Source: Methanolinea sp.
Lineage (GTDB): Archaea > Halobacteriota > Methanomicrobia > Methanomicrobiales > Methanospirillaceae
Length of the DNA: 64,000 bases
Direction of reading: 5' to 3'
Assembly: GCA_030055515.1 (NCBI GenBank)
Contig: JASFYI010000001.1
Location: 682,001-746,000 of the forward strand
Shown here: positions 18,855 through 27,922 of the stretch, in pieces
Numbering within the stretch: position 1 is the stretch's first letter
Layout: every line of letters starts with the position of its first letter
Program-made: the position numbers and the translations under genes
The notes under the pieces: generated by a model
The model's input: the letters and a program-made list of their open reading frames with translations, nothing else
Told to the model about the DNA's origin: nothing
Databases searched by the model: none

Positions 18855-20525
18855 ATGTCGTTCCTCGATGTTTACTCGCGGATCGGATCCGCGCTGCGCG
18901 AGGTGACGGGGCAGGAGAACGTGTCCCTCGCGGACGGCGGACCGCACGCGGACCTTGCGAGCACCGTCGCGTTCTCGCTCGCGCGGGCCATGCGGAAACC
19001 TCCCGCGGCGATCGCGGGGGACCTCGCGGCCAACCTCTCCCGGCGCGGGGAGCTCCGGGGCGTGAGGGTCGAGGCCGCGGGGCCGTACCTCAACTTCCAC
19101 CTCGGGCAGGAGATCCTCGAGGAATGCCTCGCCGAGGCCACCCGGCCCGGTTACGGCTCGTTCCCCGCCCGGGAGGAGCGCGTCGTCCTCGAGCACACGA
19201 GCGCAAATCCCAACGGTCCCCTCCACGTCGGCCACATCAGGAACACCGTCATCGGGGATACGCTCGCGCGGTGCTTGCGGAAGGCAGGTTACCCGGTGGA
19301 GGTCCAGTACTACGTGAACGACATGGGACGCCAGATCGCGATCGTGGTCTGGGGGTTCCGCAACGTCCCCCGGGAGGAGATTCCGGGGGAGAAGGGCGAC
19401 CACCGCGTCGCGCGGGTCTACATCGCCGCGAACAGGGCGCTCGAGGAGCGGCCCGAGCTGGTCGCGGAGGTGGACCGGCTGATGCAGTCGGTCGAGGCTG
19501 GCGATCCCGGGACCGTCCGAGAGTTCCGGTCGGCGGTCACCGCGTGCCTTGAAGGGTTCAGGACGACCCTCTCGCGCCTCGGCGCGAGGCACGACCGGTT
19601 CATCTGGGAGAGCGACTTCGTCCGGAACGGCGACACGGAGCGGGTCCTCTCGAGGCTCTCGCACATGGAGGAGTGCCGGGAAGAGGGCGGGCGGCTCTGG
19701 CTCGACCTCTCGGCACACGGCTTTGGGAAGGAGTACGTGCTGCGCAGGAGCGACGGCACGACCGTGTACGCGGCGAGGGACATCGCGTACCACGTCTGGA
19801 AGGCGCGGAACTTCGACAGGGTCATCGACGTCCTCGGCGCGGACCACAAGCTGATCGGCGCGCAGCTCGTGACAACCCTCCGCCTCCTCGGCGAGCGGCC
19901 CCCCGAGATCGTCTTCTTCGAGTTCGTGTCCCTGCCGGAGGGGTCGATGAGCACCCGGGCCGGGAAGTTCGTCTCCGCCGACGAGCTCCTCGACGAGGTG
20001 ACGCGGCGGGCGTTCGAGGAGGTGACCCAAAGGAGGCCGGAACTCCCGGAGGAAGAGAGGCGGAGGATCGCGCAGTCGGTCGCGCTCGCCGCGGTGCGGT
20101 ACGACATCGTGAGGATATCCCCCGACAAGAGCACCGTGTTCGACTGGGAGGAGGCCCTCGACTTCGAGCGCCAGAGCGGGCCGTACATCCAGTACGCCCA
20201 TGCCCGGGCCTGCAGCATCCTCGAGAAGGCAGGGGAATTCGGGCACGCCTTCGCACTCGAGGATCCCCGCGAGCTCGCCCTCGCCCGCCACGTCATCCGG
20301 TTCCCCCTCGTCGTCGAGAACGTCGTCCGGGAGCTCAAACCCCACCTCCTCGCCGTGTACGCCCGGGACCTCGCGGACCTCTTCAACACGTTCTACCACT
20401 ACGTCCCCGTGCTAAAGAGCACGGGCACCCTCCGGGACTCCCGTCTCACGCTCGTCCTTGCGGCCAGAAACACGCTCGCGGAGGCATTGCAGTCCCTTGG
20501 CATCGAACCCCTCTCCACCATGTGA
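18855..20525 (+). CDS. argS: Arginyl-tRNA synthetase
   Basis: Class I synthetase charging tRNA-Arg, 556 residues. The HIGH-type motif is NPNGPLHVGHIRN and the KMSKS-equivalent region is MSTRAGKF. The Arg-tRNA synthetase N-terminal domain and the C-terminal DALR anticodon domain (RHVIRFPLVVENVVRELKPH) are present. Begins one base after the aRF1 stop, and its 3' end overlaps the open frame of twy1. Confidence 0.97.
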   Translation: MSFLDVYSRIGSALREVTGQENVSLADGGPHADLASTVAFSLARAMRKPPAAIAGDLAANLSRRGELRGVRVEAAGPYLNFHLGQEILEECLAEATRPGYGSFPAREERVVLEHTSANPNGPLHVGHIRNTVIGDTLARCLRKAGYPVEVQYYVNDMGRQIAIVVWGFRNVPREEIPGEKGDHRVARVYIAANRALEERPELVAEVDRLMQSVEAGDPGTVREFRSAVTACLEGFRTTLSRLGARHDRFIWESDFVRNGDTERVLSRLSHMEECREEGGRLWLDLSAHGFGKEYVLRRSDGTTVYAARDIAYHVWKARNFDRVIDVLGADHKLIGAQLVTTLRLLGERPPEIVFFEFVSLPEGSMSTRAGKFVSADELLDEVTRRAFEEVTQRRPELPEEERRRIAQSVALAAVRYDIVRISPDKSTVFDWEEALDFERQSGPYIQYAHARACSILEKAGEFGHAFALEDPRELALARHVIRFPLVVENVVRELKPHLLAVYARDLADLFNTFYHYVPVLKSTGTLRDSRLTLVLAARNTLAEALQSLGIEPLSTM

Positions 20526-21399
20526 CGCCCTCCGGAAGCAGGGCTACCAGTTCTTCTCCGAGGGGTCATCTGCTGCCCTCAAGCCCTGCCTTTGGTGCAA
20601 GAAGGCGCTCCGCGGCGGCGAGCAGTGCTACAAGCACCAGTTCTACGGGATCGAGAGCCACCGGTGCGCCCAGATGACGCCCACGCTCCGGTGCAACCAG
20701 CGGTGCCTCTTCTGCTGGAGGTCGTTCGAGCACGTCTACGCCGGGGAGAGGGACTGCGCGCCCGCCGATATCTGCGCGCGCATCCCCGCCCTCCAGAAGA
20801 GGGCGCTCTCGGGGTTCAAGCCCTCGCCCCACGTGGACCCCGCGCGGTTCGAGGAGGCACTCCGGCCGCGCCACGTCGCGATCTCCCTCTCCGGCGAGCC
20901 GACCCTCTACCCTCACCTCCCCGCGCTCGTCGACCTCCTCGCCGAGAACGGGTATTCCACGTTCCTCGTGAGCAACGGGACGAATCCCGACGTCCTCTCG
21001 CGGTGCAGGCCGTTCCAAACCTACGTCTCCCTCTGCGCACCGGACAGGGAGACGTACCTCCGCCTCTGTCGGCCGGAGGGAGACTTCTGGGAGGACATCA
21101 TGGAGAGTCTCGCGCTCCTCGGGAGGCGCCGGTCGGCCGTCAGGATCACCCTCGTGCGGGGGTACAACGACAAGGACCCCCTCTCCTACGCACGGATGCT
21201 CCAGGACTCGGGGGCGACCTTCGTGGAAGTGAAGGGATATATGTTCCTCGGATACAGTAGAAGGAGAATGGATCGGGAGAACATGCCGAGCTTTGCGCAC
21301 GTGAAGGCCTTCGCGGGAGAGATTGCCCGGGGGTGCGACTACCGCGTCAAGGACGAGAACGCGGCGAGCCGGGTCGTCTGCATGGAGCGTGCGGGATGA
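20497..21399 (+). CDS. twy1: tRNA 4-demethylwyosine synthase
   Basis: Radical SAM enzyme that condenses m1G37 of tRNA-Phe with pyruvate to form the tricyclic wyosine base. The cluster motif is [10 protein letters not shown] second Cys set ([27 protein letters not shown]) upstream is typical of TYW1. [16 protein letters not shown] is the SAM-binding region. The start is uncertain: no ATG or GTG is in frame before the conserved LRKQGYQFF, so a TTG at 20497 or 20458, inside argS, must be used. The stop overlaps the SepRS start in ATGA. Confidence 0.93.
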   Translation: MASNPSPPCDALRKQGYQFFSEGSSAALKPCLWCKKALRGGEQCYKHQFYGIESHRCAQMTPTLRCNQRCLFCWRSFEHVYAGERDCAPADICARIPALQKRALSGFKPSPHVDPARFEEALRPRHVAISLSGEPTLYPHLPALVDLLAENGYSTFLVSNGTNPDVLSRCRPFQTYVSLCAPDRETYLRLCRPEGDFWEDIMESLALLGRRRSAVRITLVRGYNDKDPLSYARMLQDSGATFVEVKGYMFLGYSRRRMDRENMPSFAHVKAFAGEIARGCDYRVKDENAASRVVCMERAG

Positions 21400-22976
21400 G
21401 GTTCGACCCGGCCGCCTGGAAGGCGAGGTCCCGCGAGAACTTCGAGCGGGCGTGGCACGATGGCCCGTCGGTCCTCACGCCGCCGCGCGAGAGAGAGACG
21501 TATCCAAGGCTCCGGTACCCCGACCCGCGTCCCCACCCCGTCTTCGAGATGGTCCACCGCCTCCGCGAGACGTACCTCCGCCTCGGTTTCGCAGAGACCT
21601 GCAACCCCATCATCGTCGAGGAACAGGACGTGTTCAGGCAGTTCGGGCCGGAGGCGAGGGCGGTCCTCGACAGGGTCTTCTACCTCGGGGGGCTCGACCG
21701 GCCCAACCAGGGGATTGGGAAGGAGGAACTGGAGGGTATCGCGGCCATCACGGGCAGGCCCGTCTCCCCGGGAGAGGAGGAGCGGCTCCGGCAGATCCTC
21801 CAGGACTACAAGAGGTCGGCCATCGACGGGGACGAGCTCGTCCACGCGACCTCTGAAGCCCTCGGGATCGACGACGGGCTCACGGTGGAGATCTACGAGA
21901 AGGTCTTCTCGGCGTTCCGGGACCTCTCCCCCCGTGCCTCTCGCTCCACGCTGCGCAGCCACATGACGAGCGGGTGGTTCCTCACGCTCGCCGCACTCTG
22001 GGAGCGGAGTCCCCTCCCCCTCCGGCTCTTCTCCGTGGACCGGTGCTTCCGGCGCGAGCAGGAGGAGGGGCCTACGCGCCTCGTGAGCTACCACTCCGCC
22101 TCCTGCGTGGTCGCAGGCGAGGATGTCACGAACGAGGAGGGGAAGGCCGTCTCGGAGTCGCTCCTCTCCGCGTTCGGATTCACGGAATTCCGGTTCCGCC
22201 CCGACGAGAAAAGGTCGAAGTACTACATGCCCGGGACGCAGACAGAGGTCTACGCCCGCCACCCGGTCCACGGCTGGGTCGAGGTGGCCACCTTCGGGAT
22301 GTACTCCCCGTCCGCGCTCGGGGAGTACGGGATCGGCGTTCCCGTGATGAACCTCGGGCTCGGCGTGGAGCGGCTCGCGATGATCGTGACCGGCGCGGGG
22401 GACATGCGCGCCCTCGTGTACCCCCAGTTCCACCCCCGGCCCCTCACCGACCTCGAGATTGCACGCGGCGTCACAGTCCGGAGCGAGCCTGCGACCGTCG
22501 AGGGGAGGATGCTCGCGCGCGCGATCGCCCGCACCGCGAGGGAGCATGCGGCGGAGACGGGGCCCTGCTCGTTCCTCGCCTACGAGGGGACACTCTCCGG
22601 CGAAAGGGTCCGCGTCTGGGTCGAGGAGCAGGAGGAGGGGGCAAAGCTCCTCGGCCCCGCGTGCGAAAACGAGGTCTTCGTGTGGGACGGGTCGGTCCTC
22701 GGCGTCCCGGACACGCCGCAGTGGGCAAGGGTCCGGTCAGAGGGAGTCCCCTGCGGGATCTCATACCTCAGGGCAGTAAGCCTCCTCGCCGCGGCCCGCA
22801 TCGAGGAGGCGGCCGCCTGCGGGAGACCCACGCACGTGCAGGTGAAGGTCGCAAAGCTCCCTAGCGACGTCAACCTCCGCATCGCGGACCACGTGATGCG
22901 GGACATCACCGACAGGAAGAAGAAGGTCGACGTCCGCGGGCCGGTCTTCTTCGCGGCGAGGTCAGAGATCGCCTGA
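21396..22976 (+). CDS. sepS: O-phosphoseryl-tRNA(Cys) synthetase (SepRS)
   Basis: Class II synthetase that attaches O-phosphoserine to tRNA-Cys; SepCysS (not in the window) then converts it to Cys-tRNA. It has 526 residues from the ATG at 21396. Motif 2 is [22 protein letters not shown] and motif 3 is GLGVERLAM. The [12 protein letters not shown] block is characteristic of SepRS. Presence of SepRS is largely limited to methanogens and relatives. Translationally coupled to twy1. Confidence 0.96.
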   Translation: MRFDPAAWKARSRENFERAWHDGPSVLTPPRERETYPRLRYPDPRPHPVFEMVHRLRETYLRLGFAETCNPIIVEEQDVFRQFGPEARAVLDRVFYLGGLDRPNQGIGKEELEGIAAITGRPVSPGEEERLRQILQDYKRSAIDGDELVHATSEALGIDDGLTVEIYEKVFSAFRDLSPRASRSTLRSHMTSGWFLTLAALWERSPLPLRLFSVDRCFRREQEEGPTRLVSYHSASCVVAGEDVTNEEGKAVSESLLSAFGFTEFRFRPDEKRSKYYMPGTQTEVYARHPVHGWVEVATFGMYSPSALGEYGIGVPVMNLGLGVERLAMIVTGAGDMRALVYPQFHPRPLTDLEIARGVTVRSEPATVEGRMLARAIARTAREHAAETGPCSFLAYEGTLSGERVRVWVEEQEEGAKLLGPACENEVFVWDGSVLGVPDTPQWARVRSEGVPCGISYLRAVSLLAAARIEEAAACGRPTHVQVKVAKLPSDVNLRIADHVMRDITDRKKKVDVRGPVFFAARSEIA

Positions 22977-23279
22977 TACCCGCCGTTGACGGTCTCCCAT
23001 CGGCCGGTTGCGGGACGGGCCTCGGGGAGGACCCAAAACCCCCCCGGAAGTGTCCGCGTGTTCCATCAGGAGAAACTGGAGGACCCGAGAAAAACGGGGG
23101 AGTTTGCCGGGTCCTTCACGAATCAAGGTGGCTCATGGAGGGTTGCAGAGGGAGGCCGGTTTTCCCCCGGCCTCCACGATCCCTGTGTCGGGGACGTGGC
23201 CTATAAACACCCGCCGTGGGGGGTGAAAGTGGGGATCCCCCTTCCCCCACATTGATTTCCGCCCGAGGGCCACCAATGG
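22977..23279. other. Intergenic region with stem-loop and rlmH promoter
   Basis: No gene is seen in this 300-base gap. A perfect 9-bp inverted repeat (GGAGGCCGG at 23151-23159 and CCGGCCTCC at 23167-23175) has a 7-base loop. A TATA box, CTATAAAC, is at 23201-23208 and suits a transcript start near 23230 for rlmH. Confidence 0.5.
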
Positions 23280-23762
23280 GTGATGCAGATCCGGATCGTC
23301 GCGGTCGGGCGCGCGAGGGAGGGGTACATCCGGGAAGGGATGCGGGAATACTGCGCGAGGATCGCGCCGTACCATAGAATCGAGCTCATCGACGTGCAGG
23401 AGGAGAAGGTCCCACCCCGGCTGGGAGAGAGGGAGAGGGAGTCTCTCCTCGCGAGGGAAGGGGAGAGGATCCTCGCCGCCGCGGGCGGGACGGGAATCCT
23501 CGTCGCGTGCGCGGTGGACGGCGCGCAGTGGAGCAGCGAGGAATTCGCATATCGCCTGAAGAGCTGGGAGATCTCCGGCCAGCCGCGGGTCACCTTCGCC
23601 ATCGGGGGACCCCTCGGCCTTGCCCCGTCCGTCCTCTCGTGGGCAAACGAGAGGCTTTCGCTCTCGCGGATGACGTTCCCCCACGAGCTCGTGCGCCTCG
23701 TCCTCCTCGAGCAGATCTACAGGGCCTGCCGGATCAACAGCGGCGAGGCATACCACAGGTGA
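23280..23762 (+). CDS. rlmH: RlmH-type rRNA methyltransferase (SPOUT)
   Basis: Member of the RlmH (COG1576) family, which in bacteria methylates pseudouridine 1915 of 23S rRNA at N3. It has 160 residues. The SAM knot motifs are FAIGGPLGL and the C-terminal LSRMTFPHELVRLVLLEQIYRACRI with a NSGEAYHR tail, very close to the bacterial enzyme. GTG at 23280 and ATG at 23283 are both possible starts. Archaeal members are patchy, so an ancient transfer is possible. Confidence 0.94.
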   Translation: MMQIRIVAVGRAREGYIREGMREYCARIAPYHRIELIDVQEEKVPPRLGERERESLLAREGERILAAAGGTGILVACAVDGAQWSSEEFAYRLKSWEISGQPRVTFAIGGPLGLAPSVLSWANERLSLSRMTFPHELVRLVLLEQIYRACRINSGEAYHR

Positions 23763-23766
23763 GGGA

Positions 23767-24894
23767 TCACGGGATTATCTCGCAGCCGTTGTAGCGCGTG
23801 TGGGAAAAGTCCGTTATCTTTACGAGTCCCTTCCTGATGCATTCCCTCACGCGGGGCAGCACGCCCGAGAGGCTCGCGTGGAGGTTCTCGACGGTCCGGC
23901 AGACGGCCCTCCGCATCCCGTCCGGCCACGGCCGCACGACCTGCGCGTAGAGGCACCTCCCCCCGCAGAACCCGAGGATCGGGCAGGCCCGGCACTCCGA
24001 GTCGACCTCCACGCGGGGGAGGGTGCACGGGTCGGACGTGGCGACGTGCCCGACGTAGTATCCCTTCATCCCCACCATCACGGGGCAGGGGCCGATGTGC
24101 CCGTCCGTCATGATGGTGTAGTTGGCATGGCCCGCACCGCACCGGAGGGCACTCTCCCGGCCCGAGAGGAGGTCCTCCATTGTCTGGAGGAAGGGGTACC
24201 AGCGACGGACGCTCCCGCCCTCCTCCATGCACGAGACCCAGTCGTCCACGAGCCGCCGTATCCCCGGGTTATAGCTCTCTTCCGCCCACTCGCAGAACCT
24301 CCGTGCCGCCGCGTCGCCGGAGAACTCCGCGTCGAGCTGCCAGTGGATCGACCAGAAGGGGATGGAGGGGTTCTCCGCGAGTGCCCACACCGCCTCGTGG
24401 ATGTCCGTATCCTCTCCCACGGTCATCCGCGCGATGACCTCTCCCCGGAACCCCCCCCGCACGAGTTCCCCGAGGTTCTCCATGACCCGCCGGTACGTCC
24501 CCTCCCCCCTGTGGCTGTCGGTGAGCTCCTCTGTCCCGTCCAGCGAGACGAGGATTGTCTCGAACCTGTTGCGGTACGCGGGCGGGAGGTCTGCGAGGAG
24601 GAGCCCGTTTGTCTGGACCATGAACCTCCGGACCGGGGCGTTGTCCATGATCTCCATGACGAGGGGGATCCGGAGGAGGGGCTCCCCGCCGTAGAAGGTC
24701 AGGCATGCATCCCGGTCCCTCCCGAGGAAGGAGTAGAGGTCCTGCAGGTCGACCGAGAGATCCGGGGGGAGATCGGTGTCGATCTCGACGTCCCGCCCGC
24801 ATGCCATGTCCGAGACCCCGGCGTGGATCCTCCCCCGGCAGTAGCTGCAGCACAGGTTGCAGTCGTCGGTGAGGATGAGGTGAAAGAAGGTCAT
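23767..24894 (-). CDS. Radical SAM/SPASM peptide-maturase-like enzyme
   Basis: A 375-residue radical SAM protein. The cluster motif is C12-x3-C16-x2-C19 (CNLCCSYC), and TFYGGEPLL is the GGE motif. The C-terminal Cys-rich SPASM region includes CGAGHANYTIMTDGHIGPCPV and CRACPILGFCGGRC, so two auxiliary clusters are likely. From memory it resembles the archaeal AF1577-type (TIGR04084) enzymes thought to modify peptides. The start at 24894 begins directly with the conserved FFHLILTDDCN; an upstream extension to 24981 is not family-like. It follows the TPR gene by 17 bases on the same strand. No Cys-rich precursor peptide was found nearby. The substrate is unknown. Confidence 0.88.
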   Translation of the reverse strand: MTFFHLILTDDCNLCCSYCRGRIHAGVSDMACGRDVEIDTDLPPDLSVDLQDLYSFLGRDRDACLTFYGGEPLLRIPLVMEIMDNAPVRRFMVQTNGLLLADLPPAYRNRFETILVSLDGTEELTDSHRGEGTYRRVMENLGELVRGGFRGEVIARMTVGEDTDIHEAVWALAENPSIPFWSIHWQLDAEFSGDAAARRFCEWAEESYNPGIRRLVDDWVSCMEEGGSVRRWYPFLQTMEDLLSGRESALRCGAGHANYTIMTDGHIGPCPVMVGMKGYYVGHVATSDPCTLPRVEVDSECRACPILGFCGGRCLYAQVVRPWPDGMRRAVCRTVENLHASLSGVLPRVRECIRKGLVKITDFSHTRYNGCEIIP

Positions 24895-24911
24895 CTTCCC
24901 ACGGGGAGGTG

Positions 24912-25787
24912 TCAATCGGTCGGGAAATCCCGGCGTCGCGGGCGTTGCGCCCACGAACGCGAGAATACCCCCCACGCGCACGCGGCGAGGGGGAGGAGGG
25001 AGGGGAGGGGTGTCGTCTGTTTCCTCGTCGGTTTCGTCTCGGGGACGACGGGGGTCTGGAGGATCTCGGGCGAGCTCCTTCCCCGGAGGAGCGTCTCGTT
25101 CACCCGCTGGAGCCCGGCGATCGCCCGCCCCATCTTCGGGTTCACCGCGATGGCCTCCCCGTACGCGTCGATGGCCTCCTGGTAACGGCCGAGCCTCGCG
25201 AGGGCGTCCCCCATCGTGGCCCAGAGGAGCGCGTTGTACTTCGCCTCGTTCGGGTTGCGCCGCAGCTCCCTCTCCGCGAGCCGGATGACCTCCGTGTAGA
25301 TCTCCATCGCCTTCTCGGGCTTCCCCATCTTCTGGAGACAGACGCCCTTCTCGTAGAGCGTGTAGAAGTCGTTCGCGTTGATGGCGAGCGCCCTGTCGTA
25401 CGCCTCGATTGCCGCCTGGTACTTCTCCTGGACCTGGAGCGCGTCGCCCTTGTTCTTCCAGGCAATCGTGTAGTACGGGTCGATTTCGAGTGCCCTCTGG
25501 AACGATTCAACCGCGTCGGGGAACCTTCCGACCTTCATCTGGGCGATCCCGAACCTGTTCCAGATCTGGCTGCTGTAGGGGTCGAGGTCGAGTGCTTCCT
25601 CGTAGAGGTCGAGCGCCTCCAGGAACTGCCCCTGGACCACAAGGTCGTCTGCCCTCCTCGCGAGGTTCTGTGCCTTCTCCGCGGGCGTATCGGCAGCTGC
25701 CGGAGATGCCGACAGGACGAGGATGGCGAGGCACGCGAAGATGCACGCGAGCCTCCCACCTCCCAGGGAGAACACACCACCCTCCAT
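24912..25787 (-). CDS. Exported TPR-repeat protein
   Basis: A 291-residue protein with an N-terminal signal peptide (hydrophobic LACIFACLAILVLSASPAAA), at least four tetratricopeptide repeats across residues 50-230 (patterns such as WNRFGIAQMKVGRFPDAVESF and AWKNKGDALQVQEKYQAAIEAY), and a Pro/Thr-rich tail followed by a short hydrophobic C-terminal stretch with Arg residues. That layout suggests a membrane-anchored scaffold outside the cell membrane. The ATG at 25787 is preferred over one at 25820, because the latter lies within the promoter. Its 3' end is 17 bases from the radical SAM gene, so they are probably co-transcribed. Confidence 0.87.
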   Translation of the reverse strand: MEGGVFSLGGGRLACIFACLAILVLSASPAAADTPAEKAQNLARRADDLVVQGQFLEALDLYEEALDLDPYSSQIWNRFGIAQMKVGRFPDAVESFQRALEIDPYYTIAWKNKGDALQVQEKYQAAIEAYDRALAINANDFYTLYEKGVCLQKMGKPEKAMEIYTEVIRLAERELRRNPNEAKYNALLWATMGDALARLGRYQEAIDAYGEAIAVNPKMGRAIAGLQRVNETLLRGRSSPEILQTPVVPETKPTRKQTTPLPSLLPLAACAWGVFSRSWAQRPRRRDFPTD

Positions 25788-25815
25788 ACCGGTGTAGTAT
25801 TTTCTTGCGGGCCAT

Positions 25816-25826
25816 AGCATATAATG
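25816..25826 (-). promoter_or_regulatory. TATA box before the TPR/radical SAM gene pair
   Basis: The minus strand reads CATTATATGCT. It places the transcript start near 25796, only about 10 bases before the ATG at 25787, which supports that start. Confidence 0.5.
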
Positions 25827-26343
25827 TTCTGCCGGGAGGGAGGCCGGGGTGGACGGGTGCGGATGGGACGAGGTGGGCAGGACCTCACCCCAACGTCCCG
25901 TCCCGGGAAGGACCTCTTTGCCGGGGACTGTGTACGGCTACCGGGCTATCCCGCCCGATATCGCGGGACCCGGGCGATCCCCGCATCGGAGGACCCGGAT
26001 GCCGTAGGGTTCGCCCGCGTCCCGGTCACACCCCTCGCGGGTACCCTCGCGATCGATACGGACCGGCTCGGAATTTCCCTTTCGGCGGGAAATTCCTCGT
26101 TCCCCCGGTGACGCGGCCGGTCACGCCCCCTCCTCGTGGGACCGTGGTGTGGAACGGGGAGGATTGTTCCCAGTCGCCACGCGATGGTCGAAAGGTAATA
26201 GAGCGATTCTTGACGCGGGAGCATCCTCGAGGATCCGGGCATAATCTGAATGAATCCTGGACCGTCTCTGGAAAGGACCCGGATAACGGTGAGTCGGGGA
26301 ATCATGGAAATGTCTATGATTACCCGGATTCCACCGGGATCGC
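25827..26343. other. Intergenic region of about 520 bases with a perfect hairpin
   Basis: I see no convincing gene. A perfect 10-bp inverted repeat, GGAATTTCCC at 26070-26079 and GGGAAATTCC at 26087-26096, encloses a 7-base loop. It is not followed by a T-run, so it does not look like a standard terminator. Confidence 0.4.
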
Positions 26344-26619
26344 ATGAAACGGGTCGTCATCAATGCACTAGTGGATGTATGTTGCCTGGTTACTCTCGTT
26401 CCATCCGCTCTCTCGGGGCTGGTGCTCTCCTTTGTCCTGCCACCCGGTGGACGGGGGAGCGGGTGGATGCAATTCCTGGGCATACCCCGCAACCAGTGGG
26501 TCGCCGTGCACAACAGTTCTAGTCTCCTCTTCATCGCACTGCTGGTTCTCCACCTCCTCCTCCACTGGAAGTTCTTCTGGAACTTTCCCCGGTACCTGGA
26601 GACAAGTGCCGGTGAATAG
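26344..26619 (+). CDS. Small membrane protein, DUF4405-like
   Basis: A 91-residue protein with two membrane segments (about residues 8-32 and 60-80). HN in the loop and HLLLHW in the second helix give His residues placed as in DUF4405, a short relative of cytochrome b561/formate dehydrogenase gamma folds that may bind heme. It stands alone, without an electron-transfer operon. Family assignment is from memory. Confidence 0.65.
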   Translation: MKRVVINALVDVCCLVTLVPSALSGLVLSFVLPPGGRGSGWMQFLGIPRNQWVAVHNSSSLLFIALLVLHLLLHWKFFWNFPRYLETSAGE

Positions 26620-26772
26620 GGGGAGAGCCAGGACGGGTGAGACCGTGGCGCCAACCGCGAACTCACGGGGTGGATCGCAGTACTTCGAATGGAGAACTAC
26701 CCCCATTCCACGATTATTTATGGGAGGAGAAATACGGGAGCATGACACCCATTACACCGGGAGGGATCGAAT

Positions 26773-27549
26773 GTGGATGTGAAAAAGGTACTCCTTGTCT
26801 CCATCCTCCTGTCGGCGATCGTCGTGGTCGCCGTTGCGGGGAACGCGGGCGGACCCGGCGGGAAGGCGGGGCAGCAGGTCCAGAAACAGGCTCAGGAACA
26901 GGCTCAGGTACAGGATAGGCCGCAGGAACAGTCCCAACAACAGAACATTGACAAGGTCCAGAGCCAATCAAAAGCGCAGTTGAACGCCTCGGGGGACCGG
27001 ATCCGGGAGGAAGAACGTCTCCGGAACCAGACGAGGGCATTGAGGGGCGCCCAGCTCCACAAGCAGATTCAGGATCGCAAGCAGGAACAGGATCGCCTGC
27101 ACGCGACCTTGCCTCCGGAGCAGCAACGCGTCCACTCGCGTTACAGCAACGTGAGTGCCTTTGTCCACACTCTTCTCGACGAGGGACAGGCCCGGGAGAT
27201 GCTGGGCGGGATAGGTCCGCAGGTCTCGGCCTTTGCCCGCGAATTCAACAATTCCCTCCAGGCCCAGGTCAGGGCAGAAGAGCGGATCGAGACGCGGAAT
27301 ATGTTCGTCCGCTTCCTCGCCGGGGGAGACGAGGAGGCTGCGAGGTTGCTCGCGCAGGAGGCTGTCCGCAACCAGGAACGGATCCAGCAGGCACGCGAGC
27401 TCATTGCACAGTGCGAGGACTGCGATCCCGAGGTCCGTGAGATACTCCAGGAGCAGTTCCGGGAGATGGAGCAGCAGCAGGCCCGGATCCAGCAGCTTGC
27501 CCAGAGGGAGAGGCAAGACAAGGGGATTTTCGGCTGGTTGTGGAAATAA
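26773..27549 (+). CDS. Exported Gln/Glu-rich coiled-coil protein
   Basis: A 258-residue protein with an N-terminal hydrophobic segment (KKVLLVSILLSAIVVVAVA) that is a signal peptide or anchor. A Gln-rich repeat (K/E-Q-A-Q-E-Q pattern, residues 30-60) and long charged helices to the end follow. There is one Cys pair (CEDC). Start is GTG at 26773, eight bases after GGGAGG. The C-terminus ends GIFGWLWK. I do not recognise a named family; similar secreted coiled-coil proteins occur in Methanomicrobiales. It is isolated between the DUF4405-like gene and the tRNA-associated element. Confidence 0.72.
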   Translation: MDVKKVLLVSILLSAIVVVAVAGNAGGPGGKAGQQVQKQAQEQAQVQDRPQEQSQQQNIDKVQSQSKAQLNASGDRIREEERLRNQTRALRGAQLHKQIQDRKQEQDRLHATLPPEQQRVHSRYSNVSAFVHTLLDEGQAREMLGGIGPQVSAFAREFNNSLQAQVRAEERIETRNMFVRFLAGGDEEAARLLAQEAVRNQERIQQARELIAQCEDCDPEVREILQEQFREMEQQQARIQQLAQRERQDKGIFGWLWK

Positions 27550-27719
27550 TCCACAAATGCTCCTCGTTTTCCTCCAAAAATCTCGCGTGCACGATTTGGT
27601 GTTTCCCGCGACCTGTCGTCCCCATGAGCCTTTCGGGAGACCCGACCGTGCACGCGGTGGGGAGAATGTCTCGGAATACCCTAAACCGCAAGTCCCCCGC
27701 ATTTCCACTGGCGCCCCCC

Positions 27720-27903
27720 TTCGCGCTCCCCGCAACGCCGCCTCATTTCTCGCGCAAAGCAGCGTCACGAATGACCAGCGATTCCTAAATGCTCTCATCA
27801 CGAGTGTCAGTAGCACGATTCAGCCTGCACACTTCACGCTTTCTTCAGAAGAAAGTGGGCTCGAGGAGATTCGAACTCCTGACCTCCGCTGTGTGAAGGC
27901 GAG
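27720..27903. repeat. attL-like direct repeat with 3' half of tRNA-Val
   Basis: 27778-27903 is a close direct repeat of 30373-30496, with weaker similarity back to about 27720. The last 48 bases (27856-27903) equal the 3' half of tRNA-Val(CAC), from the discriminator base through the anticodon loop, and then similarity stops. A perfect palindrome, CTTTCTTC-A-GAAGAAAG (27839-27855), sits at the tRNA 3' end. This is the structure left when an element integrates at a tRNA 3' end and restores the gene on the other side. Confidence 0.82.
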
Positions 27904-27922
27904 GCGAGAAGGAAATCAGGCA

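Noticed and set aside
22986-23255. Short plus-strand frames between sepS and rlmH that might encode a small peptide for the radical SAM enzyme.
   Set aside because: They are on the opposite strand from the radical SAM gene, lack a ribosome binding site and a Cys-rich core, and run across the rlmH promoter.
24895-24981. N-terminal extension of the radical SAM protein.
   Set aside because: It overlaps the end of the TPR gene and lacks similarity to family N-termini, which begin close to the FFHLILTDDCN segment.
27856-27903. A second functional tRNA-Val gene.
   Set aside because: Only the 3' half is present; the acceptor 5' strand and D arm are missing and replaced by element DNA.
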